A DNA stretch of 64,000 nucleotides, taken from positions 806,001 to 870,000 of the forward strand of contig JAGFMI010000007.1 of NCBI GenBank assembly GCA_021030905.1. The letters run 5' to 3'. Positions 46,738 through 58,176 of this stretch are shown here, one piece after another (position 1 is the first letter of the stretch; each line of letters starts with the position of its first letter). Source of the stretch: Pyrenula massariospora (Eukaryota; Ascomycota; Eurotiomycetes; Pyrenulales; Pyrenulaceae). The notes under the pieces are model-generated. The model was not told the DNA's origin and ran no database searches. It saw only the letters and a list, made by a program, of their open reading frames with translations. Position numbers and translations under genes: made by a program.

Positions 46738-47893
46738 CTACGCTGGCGTCGAGGCTGTGGCAGATTGTGTCGGCTCGGAGTCCTCGTGCTTGCGTTTTCG
46801 GGATTTCTCTTCTTCGGGTTGCAAGTCTGCAAACATTGTGTCGCCGCACGGCGTATTCATCATCCACCGCAGATAAAGCTTGAGGTTATCCATGTTGTAA
46901 TCGGCGAAGTCGAGATACTGTGATTTGCGAATGTTGAGGTAGTCGCCGCTCCAGTGGGCTTGGATGAATCGAGCTTTAGTCCCACACAAGGTGAAAATGA
47001 ATGCCTGTGACGGTATGAGTAGAAATATTCATGCTGGTGCCTTTGGAGACTCACAGGAACAGTGTGATGACGGCTGTAAGCTTTGAGACGCATTCGTTCA
47101 TAGATAACGTGAGTAGCAAGGAACACTTCGCTTTGGAATAAATCTTCATTTGGATACCCTGACCGTTCCTGGACGACGATCGCTCTGTGCGGTAGTAGAG
47201 GTGACTGAGGGAACAGAAGGTTGTCTGTCGCCCAGTCGTGAGGCCAATATTCATTGGTCACCCTGGCATATTGCTTTGACGAGCTATTGGAAAATGAATG
47301 AGCAAGTACTACGAGGGATAAAGAAGCCAAAACACTCACTACTCTTTTTGCCACACCAAGAGATCCTGATTGCCGTCGGTAAGCATGTGAAAGGACTTTT
47401 CAATAAGCAATGACAATTTCCCAGTATCAATTCTAAGTTCGTTGCCCTGAATCAGGTCTAGAGACATGTCATCCTGAGAAGTATCGCAGTCTTTACAAAA
47501 TTCGAGAGGCTCGAGAACCGTTTCTAGAGATTCTTCGTAGTCGTCCCAGGTTTTGGCGAGCAGATGCTGGAACTGATCACTGGATAGTGGCAAACAATAG
47601 CGCGGTTCGAAGTCAATGGCATCGGGATCTAAATCGATCGTAGATAGACGAACCGGTAGCCTTGCAAGCTCAAGCGCTTCTATGTACGCTGAACAGTATG
47701 ATTTCAGTCTTTTCCTGAGTCTTGCAACCTTTTTGAAAGTGCGGAATCGGGTTTTCTTGCGGGCAAGGACTCCCGCTTCCATGAGACAGTGTCGCGGTTT
47801 TTGCATCTTGGAGTGAGTATCGTTCAGAGTAGATGGAGATTTTGAATCCGGGAATGACAATGAATCGGGGTTGAACGCCAAGTTCCCCCACAT
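46738..47893 (-). CDS. Conserved-looking fungal protein of unknown function
   Basis: Three minus-strand exons: 47340..47893, 47055..47283 and 46738..47004, giving 349 residues; introns 56 and 50 bp with GTGAGT donors and CAATAG/CACAG acceptors. Both joins keep one frame and give uninterrupted, globular-looking sequence (WQKEYSSKQYARVTNEYW, then VPAFIFTLCGTKARFIQAHW). The protein has a basic N-terminal part, an acidic middle and a C-terminal basic patch (SRKRKHED) that may be a nuclear signal. I do not recognise a family. The HWSGDY...DFADYNMDNLKLYLRWM segment looks well structured, perhaps a ligand- or partner-binding region. Proteins of this general type sit in lineage-specific fungal families near HET-type genes; that link here is only positional. 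Confidence 0.65.
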
Positions 47894-48435
47894 TCACAGG
47901 CGAGCACGTGACATGCGATATATCGTGCGGAGCGATCTTCGGAAGGTTAGGCGAGACGGCGGAAAACCGCGGCAGGCGGACAGAAGTCATGCCCCGAGCC
48001 TCGAACGCGTCCGCGCTGGCAGGCTGGCGCCTACCAAGTGCACGAACTTCGCAGGGTATCACTTGTGAAGGCTACCGTTTACACGATATCGGGTAGCCTG
48101 GAAACACGTGCATGAGACGAGCGGCTAGTGAAGCACACCACAATATTAGTGGCCTGATCCCTTCACAAATGGTATCCAGGGCTACCTCATGTTTGCATAC
48201 AAACATCCCTGTGAGTGTCCCCTCTCCCTCAGCCTCATGCTTTTGCTAGGCAGGTAGGTCGATACAGAACAGACGTAAACTTTCTACAGTGGATTTCTTC
48301 TTTACTTCCTAAAATCTGAAAGCCCCTACGTATCCCGGTCAAAGTAATTTTGCCCCTTGTTTTTCAAATTGCTTGCGGCGTTAAGATTCCCCTCTGCCGT
48401 TCATCCACCCAAGCTACGATTGCACTGGCACAACA
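47894..48435. promoter_or_regulatory. Divergent intergenic region
   Basis: 542 bp between two genes transcribed away from each other; expected to contain both promoters. No site assigned. Confidence 0.35.
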
Positions 48436-49850
48436 ATGTCTAAGTCAAAGAACACTTGGCCTACCAACCCGGACAAAGTGCGCAATTGGGAGCAGATATC
48501 CAAATGGGAAGGTGTTGCCGGGATAGGAATTCATCAACTCGATAAAGAATTCTTAAAGCCACCTTCTCAGGCTACTCCGCAACAGTTCCTGACTTTACGG
48601 ACCCTCTGGACCTCTGCAGACGCTCAAGCTTTCCAGAAGGGAGCTACAAATTGGATTCCCAGTCAGCATATAACGACAGCTAAAGATTATTTAGCCTCTA
48701 GACCCTTCTGGCAGGCATATTTGGGAGTTCTTGATGGCTTTCGCACTAAGGCACCGGAGAAATCTGAGGAAACTTTGGGTCCTTTCGACCCAGTACTAGA
48801 CGAACAGCTCCAGATCAATTACGGACGTCCCCTAGATGTTGTTGAGGGTCACAGCGATGTTGCAGGCGGCCCTATACCGCATAAATACAATACAAGAGTT
48901 GCGAGAGACACAAAATCAGCTACTCAACACGGAACCGACAGGCAAGACCTCGAGCACGCCTCCGACTCCGGATCGAACCCCGAGCGAGTCTCCGACTCCG
49001 GATCAGACCCCTTATCGAGCCAGAGCGCTATGTCATCTACACTAATCAATGAGGACAACTGTGAACGCGTCGTCAACAATGCATTGTACTGGTTCCTCAA
49101 GACCGTTGCATTGAGATGTAAGGATGCGGCTGAGTGGCGCCCGAACGACGTGGAGCTTATATTTGAGGAGCGGTATAGTGGTAGATGCGATGGCATCCTG
49201 CTCTGCGTTTCAGATACCACAGGAGAAAAATATATCGGCGCTTCATTGGAAGCGAAACGAGAAGCCCTCAAGGATAATGAACAGAAGGTTCAATGGCAAC
49301 AAACATGTCAAAAGGCAGCTGAGATCAAACAATATCCAGAAGCTGAGATCATTTGGGAGAAGAGTAACGGTGACGTTGTCAAACGGTGCGTGTCTACGAT
49401 TCAGCCCCACAACTGACCTAGCTCTTTCCTATTATGGTAGATCTAACTGTCTTCAGACGTTTCCTTATTGCTCAAAATCACGTCGAAGCGTATTTGGTCA
49501 TCGCTGAATATAGTGACAAATACAAGGATTACCTCAACGGGCACAGCGGAGATCCCAAAAAAGCAGGCGGCTTCCTCAAGATGCACCAATTTGGGCCGTT
49601 TCCGATCCTTCAAAAGCAGTACTGCCAAGCATTCGGTGTGTATACTCTCGCTATAGCCATCTTCTTGAAGGCTGAGAGTCAGCGTCCTGGTTCTAGCCAG
49701 GCTTCGAGTCCGGAATTTGACCCGGAAGATTTGGACATGGGTCTCGATGAGGAAGGTAACTCGCATCAAAGTAGTGAGGAATACGATGAAGAAGAGCCTG
49801 AAGGAGAGACAAGCAATGTAATGGAGCATGACTCGCAAACAGAGGGCTAG
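48436..49850 (+). CDS. PD-(D/E)XK nuclease-like protein
   Basis: Two exons: 48436..49385 and 49457..49850, joined in phase 2 over a 71-bp intron (GTGCGT...TTCAG), giving 447 residues. A nuclease-like core lies around residues 205-300: Glu in INEDNCERVV, then GRCDGILL with Asp 252, a loop, and GASLEAKRE with Glu 272 and Lys 274, followed by QWQQTCQKAAEI. This D-X19-E-X-K pattern with a helix rich in Gln is the PD-(D/E)XK signature. Fungal genomes hold many uncharacterised proteins with such a core. The N-terminal 130 residues and the acidic, Ser/Glu-rich tail (over 60 residues) are unplaced. A short repeat, ASDSGSNPERVSDSGSDP, precedes the core. DNA cutting is possible but not shown by the sequence. 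Confidence 0.65.
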
Positions 49851-50506
49851 AAGATGGTGCCTCATTCCCAACCCCTTCATCGAAATGATTAGGGCAGCCT
49901 CCAGAGAAATATCTTTCTGACAACTACAGAGGTGAGATGGGAAGATTTTCCAAGTTTCCTGGCCGTGGTTTTTGAAAATTCTTCTTTTGAAATCGGCAAT
50001 ACAGCATATCTGTATCATAGAAGCTCGGATTGGCTAAGTCCAAAGCTCTTGTGCATTTCGAAAGAACATTGCGGAGGACACCGTAGAGATCTCATATTCT
50101 TATAAGGTAATGAGGACTATTGCGTACTTGACTGTGTCTGTATGGAAGTTCGCATATGTAATTCTCCATAAACCCACATCCCTGGCTCTAATTCTTCAGA
50201 GTAAATCGGCACATCTACTATTTCGGGTGACACAAAAATCGTCGCCGCTCTTCACCCTCACCCACCTCGTCACGCGACCCTTCCACATCTACTTAAAGGT
50301 GACACTGCCTACTCACACTCATTCACCATAAGGCTGGTTTTGTTGTACCGTAAGTTGCAGTTGCTTGATGTCAAACCAGATATCAGAAGATCTGTTGAGC
50401 CCTGGAAGACACAGACTCCGCTGTGGAGAGTTCCACAACACTGGATCCCATCATGGATAAGGCACTCCTTGACTTATTCTGAGATGCAATAGTCTCATTC
50501 AAGAAG
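49851..50506. other. Convergent intergenic region
   Basis: About 656 bp between two converging genes. A 73-codon plus-strand frame (50110..50331) has no support. Confidence 0.4.
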
Positions 50507-52638
50507 CTATACTGGCGGAAAGGACACCGCAAAATCATCCCCTGTCAGATCCGGCCTAGCTACTCCGTCGTGATCATAATCTCCAGCGACGATGGAGAAA
50601 GTGTTACTATAAAAAGATGAATCAAGGTAGTATTGCCCATTAGCCTCCTCCGAAAGCTGCTTTGCCTCCACGACTCCGCCCAAAATTTCACCCGCATCGT
50701 CTGTCACGATCAGTGACGGTATCCACACCTCTGGAGGCTCTTCCTCGATTGTCATATGCACACGTTCGATATCCTTAAGAAGCAAATCATCCTGTGGCCC
50801 TGTATACGATCTTCTTACTGTGTGCTGCAATCGCGGACTTGACCATACCACCTCCCAAAATGAATCTGGAATTGGTGGTCCCCAATCATTGTCTAAATCA
50901 ACCACCACCATCTCATCTCTTCCCTCGTTCTCGACATCTTCAAATTCAAGGGAAATGTCGAGCAGGTCTTGCGCAGTACTACGTAGGCGGCCTGTCCGTT
51001 GGGTGTCCGACTCAGTGTCCCAAACGTCGTCGCGTCCTGGCAAAGCTAAGAGAAACATGGTAAGAAGCTCATCCGCAATGTGGTCTTCAAGTTGTTCTTG
51101 AGCAGTGATATTGCTAAGAACATTATTCGCTGCCGTCGGGGAATTGTTGAGGTTCTGCATTCTTGGGACAAATGAGCAGAAAGGACAACAGTTGAATGGC
51201 AGTAACGACGGCCTACCAGCCATTGAAATCTGATTAGACATCTTTCGCTCGTCCATGTCAGACATATGGTCTATTCTGAGATGATGAGAGTATTCCTCAG
51301 GTTTATCAAAGCCCAATGGCTCATGATCGGTTTCTTCTCCCTCACACCACCACCTCATTGAATGCTCCCACTTTTGATGCTCGACCCACTGATCTTGAGA
51401 CTCCAAGCTGATGTCTCCTGATTTGCATTCTGGCTCGATGCAGACAAAAGGTTGTAGATCTTCGATTATGTGTCTTCTCCATCGGCTATCTGTTCGCTTG
51501 CTTCTGTCGACTAATAAGCGGCAATAGTGACACTGGAAATGCTGAACCACGTTCTCGATTGGTGGAGGCTGCGGAATTTCTACGCGACTGTCGCCAGACT
51601 TTCTTGGTCTTGAAACGATAGTCGAGGGACTGGTCTTTCGTGGGCCAAGCTTTTGAAACGTTGTTGCCCTCGTTGGAGGTTGTAAGCTGCTCGCCGGCCT
51701 TCGAATGCTCTCCCCTGAGCGATCAAGCTGTGATTTCATAGGGGGAGCTAGTGCTAGGTTTTGTGAGCCAGCTGCATCTTTCCCTTTTCGATCATGGGGA
51801 CCAAGGGACTTTTCAACGGCTAGCATGCCATAATCCAAGCGCTTCTGATGAGCTGCCTGGTACTGGAAACGTCGCCGACGTAGAGATATTGCCTTTCCCA
51901 CCCGGGTCAAAAGCGGCTCCTCAAGACCGAAACGGTGCTGTAGGACCTGCGGTAGATACTGCTGCTCAAAAATCTCCGTCTGGTTTACGCCATCTTCCCA
52001 GTGAACGTAACGGGCTGCCTTTAAAGTCCTGCTCTGAACTCCAGAGCCCCGTATAGCTTCAGCCAATTTCATCAATTTGTTGATGGCATCCGCGATTCCC
52101 TCTAAGCGGCGTTGCAGCTCCCACGCTGATAATTTGATCGACTGATTAGTTTCCCCCGTCGTTGACGAGCCACCGCTGCTGCTTTCCGACTCTGAAGATT
52201 CCTCATCGTCAAGGTCGCCGGCATCAAGTACACGATCTCCTTTCAACAAAAATAGGCCTGGATAAGCTTAGCATGTCCCTCTCGTGCCGATGCCAATAGG
52301 AGCATACTTTGATCAAGATCATTATGGATGCCTTTGAGCAGTGCGTTCAACCCATCCGCAACCTCTTCAGCTTCTCTCAGCCGAAAGTCCAAGGACCCAT
52401 TGTCTGCTGCGAAGACACCAAGATTCTTGGCCCAAACTCGAAATTGTTCCCAATCACTGTGCAGATCCGACAATGTGAGAACAGGCTTGGTAGACTTCTG
52501 CGGCTGTCGGAAAAGTGACTGCGAGCGGATCATTACAGTAGAATTCAAGTCCTCTGCCAGGAAAATTTCTCGAAATGCCAGCAGACATCTTCTCCCCCAG
52601 CCAGCAATTGTGTCGACCTCATCCTGAACGCGAGCCAT
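50507..52638 (-). CDS. C2H2-like zinc-finger protein, unknown role
   Basis: Two minus-strand exons: 52308..52638 and 50507..52257, joined over a 50-bp intron (GTATGC donor, GCTAAG branch point, TCCAG acceptor), giving 693 residues. Without splicing the two parts lie in different frames; the splice joins NDLDQ to SLFLLKGDRVLD. The N-terminal 100 residues are helical (DLHSDWEQFRVWAKNLGVFA). A Ser/Glu-rich stretch, a basic disordered stretch and a zinc region follow. The first finger is FQCHYCRLLVDRS with Cys about 353 and 356; the second is Cys about 383 and 388 with His about 404 and 409. A cysteine pair CCPFCSF follows. The layout matches the N-terminal half of fungal NACHT/ankyrin or stand-alone C2H2 proteins. 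It shares a 474-bp divergent promoter region with the DUF7580-type gene. Confidence 0.75.
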
Positions 52639-53112
52639 GACGTGACTTACACTTAATAGATGGCATCATTGAAGCGGACAGTGTTTAGATTGAGGATTCT
52701 CGACTAGCTCAAGCAATGGCGTTGTTTTTGTTGAGATGACAGCCATCGCAATCATTTGACATTTCTAGATCTACCCGCAGTTGACATTTGTTGGAGTGAT
52801 AATATGCTACACGAGCTTACCAGCGAGCCCTGCACTTGAGGCTCAACATTGTGTAACTAACAGGCGCTACGATTGCGCAGAGCTGTTTTGCAGATTGTTT
52901 CGACTCTGTAGTCAGATGCATTGCAGGACGATCAAGGTCCTGTCAAGCCACTCCGAGACGCTTTGGCGATATCGGTGCCTACGCAATGACGGTCTAGGAG
53001 CCTGCACGAACAGATTAATGACGGCAAACCACCGCTCCTTATTTTCGGATCAGAATTTCTAAGCCTAAATGCATACCTACCAGCTGAGGAGACGGTCTGT
53101 CAAAGGATTAAA
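52639..53112. promoter_or_regulatory. Divergent promoter region of two accessory genes
   Basis: 474 bp between the C2H2-like gene (minus) and the DUF7580-type gene (plus). The head-to-head layout suggests possible co-expression. No individual site assigned. Confidence 0.4.
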
Positions 53113-54869
53113 ATGTCTGGAATTGAGGTTGTCGGCATCGTCTTGGCCGTCATCCCGCTCTTCATTTCTGCTGCCGAGCATTACCAGGAAGGCCTGACAG
53201 CAACGAAAAAGGCCTTCAAGATGGGAATATTCCTTGATCAATACACCCGTGAGCTTAGGGCACAGTTCGCGCTACTTGGATGCTATCTTAAGGATTTTAT
53301 TGGGAGAACAGATTTGCCAGCTGATGTTCAGAAAGACCTGATCAAAGATCCCGCAGGGAAATGGTGGTTTGATCCTGAGATTGTTGCAATCATATCGGAC
53401 GAACTCGGTGACACCTATCAGCCTTTTATGGATACTTTGCACAAAATCTGTAGGGTACTTTCGACGCAGATCCAAGACGACCTTGAGAAATATTTAGGGA
53501 AACCAGATCTGGTTTGTACTGGAGCTTGCTACCGAGAGCGTTAGGCTGATCATGTTTCAAGTCAACAGGCACGCCTCTCAAGCAGCTTATTTTGGAAAAG
53601 GAGCATTTTGATCTGCGTACACGTCTGAAGTTTAGTTGGAGATCATCTCAGCGTGATGCGCTTCTGCAAGACTTCAAGGGTTGCACCGAGCTTCTAGGGA
53701 AACTAAGCAGAGCAGCATAGCGCACTGAGCCCTATCGGCAGAAGCAGAAGCTTCAACAAGCTCGAATGACGTACTATGAGTGGCGCAGAGATGTTGAAAG
53801 ATTGCTGGAGACAATCTGCGATTACTGCCAGTGTAAAAGCTGCGTTACGCATGAAGTGAGCCTGCGGCTTCAACGGTTGGCCGATGACGACTCCGAGTCA
53901 GAATTTGATATGTTGCTGTACAACTCTTACGACACATACTGCGAATTTTCAGTCGCTGTGGAACGGCTTAAATCGAAGCAGGCTAAGCAAGGCCTAAAGA
54001 CACCAATTCAGCCACAGGACGCGCTTATGGTGACAAAGTTTACCTCATCGTCCCGCAAAGCACTGATTGACCGAGATATTTGTGACGAGCTGCGTTCCGC
54101 GAAATCTACCAACGTAAAAGTGCAGCTATTTCTAAATGAGAAGGAAGAGCTATTCGCACTACAAGCGAATCCCAGCCGTGCAAGGAAGAGCAAAGCGGAA
54201 AGATTGTTAACACTCTCTGACGTTTTGTCGCGTCTAAAGCCTTTCGGGCGGAAGAAATGGCTGCAAAAGGAGAAAGCACTCCTTGCTGTCGTTGTGGCGG
54301 ACTCGCTTTTACAGCTATCTAGCACCCCTTGGTCACAGGTCTGCTGGGACTCTCAGACGTTGACATTCGAAGACACCGGGCTGAGCAATCTGTATCATTC
54401 AGACTCTCAGTTCAAGCTCCGCCGGCCGTACACCTTGCGGCACCCTGTCTCAAGATTAAGCTCTTCTGAATCTCAATCCATCCCAACTCTGCGGAAGAAT
54501 GATCAAGTTCATGCCCTTGGCATCCTCCTTCTCGAGCTCTACCTCAACTATCCACTCAATCAGGCCGCCGCAGATGAGCTCATCCTTTCTCCTGTCAGTG
54601 CAGCGTCCCCAGATCCTGTCACCGCTCTCCGTCTCCGACGAAGTCTTGCACAGGACCTCCTCCAGGAACACGCCGACGATGACGAGATGACACCTCAATA
54701 CTACGAAGCCGTGCGCTTCTGCCTGTCACCGATACCGAACCCGGAGACTCGGTCTTTCAGTTTTCAGGACGCAGGATTCCGAGAGATTTTCTACAGGGAG
54801 GTCGTGGCCAACCTAGAGGCGAGCTTGAGGGACAAATGGGAGGTCAGTGATAGGATATGGCGAGAGTAA
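53113..54869 (+). pseudogene. DUF7580-type protein gene with one in-frame stop
   Basis: Two exons: 53113..53515 and 53569..54869, joined over a 53-bp intron (GTACTG...AACAG) that links LGKPDLVC to TPLKQLILEKEHF. The start MSGIEVVGIVLAVIPLFISA, then AEHYQEGL, is the usual N-terminus of fungal DUF7580 proteins and recalls HeLo-like death domains. The C-terminal 200 residues (ALLAVVVADSLLQLSSTPW, later DQVHALGILLLELYLNYPL) are the DUF7580 region, with a protein-kinase-like C-lobe pattern. One TAG at 53718..53720 breaks the frame after LLGKLSRAA; the same frame then continues for 382 codons with good family sequence. No splice option that I can see removes it. Likely a recent pseudogene, an allelic null, or a read-through case. 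Confidence 0.7.
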
Positions 54870-56470
54870 GCTTGGCCGAGAATACCCTGCCTTGGGCGCG
54901 CATTTTCTCCATGTAGAGCTTCGGCGATAAATCTTTCTCGGTTCCGCCCTATCCACCGAGAATGAGAGAACGAAGCTGAGCTGCCTTGCTGACAAGTATC
55001 AAGGATCTATATGAATAACGTTTGTCTAACGATAGTACAATCTACACATAAGTGAAGTAGATAGCCCAATGATTGAATTAATAGAGATTGGAGAACTCAT
55101 GCTTGCCGGTGATGCTGGGGAGATGCAGCAGGAAGCCAACAGTAGGTGTCTCTAAGGGAACAGGGGATTTGTGAGAAATGATCAACCTTGAAATCATCCA
55201 AAAGATTGAACAGTCAAGACTTTGTGAAAGGAGCCAAAGCAGGAAGTCAATGGCGCTTCAGACTTAATATCTATCTTCTTGTGCTCTTGCAATTATGCCA
55301 CAGTCTACAAGTAGAGGACCAAGGAAAGGCCGTTTCAGCTAATACTTTCCGGTACACATTAGGGAAATGGTCAATCGGAGGTTTGTTGTAGTCCCAAGTT
55401 AACTAGTTCAATACAGCCATCTGCATGACCAGCAGCTACATCACATCAGTAACCTCCAGGTTGATACCTTTTGTATAGCCCATCCAATATGTCATCGACA
55501 TCTTCTGTTTGCGAATAAAACCAAATATCAAGAAATACTTCAGCCTAGCCCGGTCGTAACTATTAGGTGCCTGGCGCAAAGTCACATCTTCGTCTTTCAT
55601 CCATGCGATAGCTGTACCACTTGCTTCTTAATGAGGCACAACAGTACGCCTACTATGTCAGCAGCTAATCGGGAATGGAAAGCAGCTTTCTGCGCCGTTA
55701 CTAGTTTCTTCTATATTTATCCTTTGACGATCGCTGATCCTGAGCCAGCTTCTACGTCCGTAGTGCACAATCCTCTCGCAGGCATTGTGAGCGAGAGTCT
55801 CCGAATTGAGTAGATAAATCATTGCTTTGATGGCCTGTGTCTCAACCGCTTAGTCAATATGAGACCACGATGGAAGAGAAGCCAGCATTGTCGTCCTATT
55901 TGATCGAAAATCTTTAACGGTAGGATACGAGGTTTGATAGTCCCAGGGATTCATGAGAATAATACTATCCGACGGCCTTTTTCTCACATTCTATTTCGCG
56001 ATATATACGTGAGATTGTAGTTCGGCGAGCCATTAGGCTTCGAAAAGTCGAAAAGTATTGTTGTCTGGAATAGGAAAGGGGAAAGCGTCCTTAGTGGTGC
56101 TCATCTTATTCGTGACACAATGGAAATCAGTAGGCAAGGATTAAGAATGCTACCAAAAATTCCCCGTAGAACTGCCGTGCCGTGCGTGCCTGCAGCGGTT
56201 CCGGGATTTCGATGGCTGAAAAAGCCCACCGAATCTGCCCCACGTCCGATCAACCCCACCTAAGATCAAAGTCTGGATCAGGGCGCCAACGTTCACGCGC
56301 CTCTCCACGTCATTTGGCAGTTCACGATGCGTGCTAAATTCCTACACCGTGTTCTCGAGGGAGATGCCTTCCGCTTTCTCTCCCTCTCTAGCCCGGCTCG
56401 AGGGCTCAGAAATGTCAATTGGAAAGGTCGATCGAGTGTAGCTACCTGAACTCTAACTACTGAAGTGAAG
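54870..56470. other. Intergenic stretch, no supported gene
   Basis: 1.6 kb, moderately AT-rich, with only 60-70 codon frames. It should contain the sugar transporter promoter at its right end. No repeat or RNA gene recognised. Confidence 0.45.
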
Positions 56471-58176
56471 ATGTGGGTTCCTTTCCATCTGAGCCGCGTG
56501 CTCGACAAGCAGTCGGAGATAGTGGCTTTCTCAAGCCTAGCTATTGCTCTCTATGGCTATGATCAAGGTGAGCAACTACTACAATAGTAGGGCATATCAT
56601 TTGTTAACGTACAGTCAGGAATGATGTCCCTGATCAACACCAACTATGACTATCTCCGGACCATGGGTATTGCAGAGGACGACCCTCTTGTGGGAGTGAT
56701 TGTTTCGGTCTATTATCTCGGATGCACTGTGGGAGCAGTAATAACGTCCTGGTTCGCCAATTGGAAAGGGAGGAAGCCTGGAATCTTCCTGTGTCTAGCA
56801 ACAGCCAGTCTTGGAAACCTGATTATGTTTATTGCTGGTCTGGGATTCTCTTCGGGTGGTCGATCATTGATGCTGATTGGAAGGGTGGTGATGGGATTGG
56901 GTGTCGGTAAGTTTTTCGATTTAGCATGGCCTTAGTTAAGATCTTTTGTGCTGACTTTGACTCTGCAGGAGGTATTGACGCTGTCGTTCCTGTGTACACC
57001 TCCGAGCTCTCCAACGACGACGCTCGTGGCGCAGCCCTGGCTAAGGAATTTCAGGCCAATATCTTCGGTTTGAATATGGCCTTTATAGTCAACATTCTCC
57101 TCACCAATTCTCTTGGAAAATCGAACGAATGGGCGTGGCGCATCCCTATCATAGTGATGCAAATCTACCCTTTCCTCCTCTTCTCTGTTATCTTCCGCCT
57201 TCCTGAAACCCCGAGATGGCTTGTCCTCCAAGAGCGCCATTCCGATGCAAAGTCCTCCATAAAAGAAGTCTTTGGCGAAGACGTCGCTAAACAGCGGCTT
57301 AAGGAATTGATTTCGGCGCACGAGGAGGAACAAAAGTCTGGAACAATCACCTACGCCGACCTCCTATTCCCCACGCGCGACCAATCCCACCCTACCGCCC
57401 TCACAATCATGGGCCAAGTCAACCAAGCCCTCACCGGCTACGGCGCCGTCTCCGTCTACGGCCCGCAGATCTTCGAACTCCTCGGCTTCAGCGTCATGAC
57501 CGCCGAATACATCACCCTGGGCAACTACATCTACTACTTCCTCATGATGACCTTCGCCTGGCTCCTAATCGACACCAAGGGCCGCCGCTGGCTCCTCGTC
57601 AACGGCTCCCTCTCCCTCATCATTTCCTTCCTCCTCCTCACCGCCCTCGGCGCCCTCGCCATGCACCGCGACGACCTGGGCGGCGGCGACGGCGGCCACC
57701 TCAACTTCCTCGTCCCCGCCGTCCCCGGCGCCGTCGTCCTCTACCTCGCTACCGCCACCTTCGGCATCGCCTGGCTCGTGCCCCCCTGGCTGATCCCCAC
57801 CGAGATCTACCCCTCGACTGCCCGCGCGCAGGGCTCCGCCATCAGCGTGGTCGTCTGGGGCGTCGCCAACTTTGCCGTCACCCTGCTCACACCCATCGGC
57901 TTCAACAACCTCAAGTACTGGCTGTTCCTCGTGTTTGCGGCCACGAACGCGTTCGCGGGCTGGTGGACGTGGATGTACTGTCCCGAGAGTGGGGGGCGGA
58001 GTTTTGAGGAGAATCAGGAGTTTTTTAAGGAGGCCGGGGAGAAGGGGACGTGGAGTGTTTTTAGGGTGAAGGGGGGCGAGTTTGCGGGGATGCCGGGGGG
58101 GAAGGGTGGGGAGGGGGAGGGGGAGAGGCAGCCGCTGCTTGGAGCGTTGGGGGTGGGTGGTGGGGAGAGGAGCTGA
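56471..58176 (+). CDS. MFS sugar transporter
   Basis: Three exons: 56471..56567, 56619..56906 and 56969..58176, giving 530 residues. The joins restore IALYGYDQGMMSLINTNYDY and MGLGVGGIDAVVPVYTSEL, both hallmark stretches of the fungal sugar porter family (PF00083). About 12 membrane spans follow. Other family marks: ASWFANWKGRKPG-like loop 2-3 (here TSWFANWKGRKPG), FRLPETPRWLV after helix 6, LIDTKGRRWLL after helix 8, and PTEIYPSTARAQGSA near helix 10. Substrate cannot be told; related proteins carry hexoses, pentoses or quinate. From about 57,360 on, codons end almost always in C, while the last 180 bases are G-rich; the first half has ordinary codon use. Confidence 0.9.
58058..58170 (+). 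other. G-run tract at 3' end of the sugar transporter gene
   Basis: Repeated runs of four to seven G on the coding strand through the last 35 codons. It encodes the Gly/Glu-rich cytosolic tail and fits a G-quadruplex-forming pattern. Confidence 0.65.
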
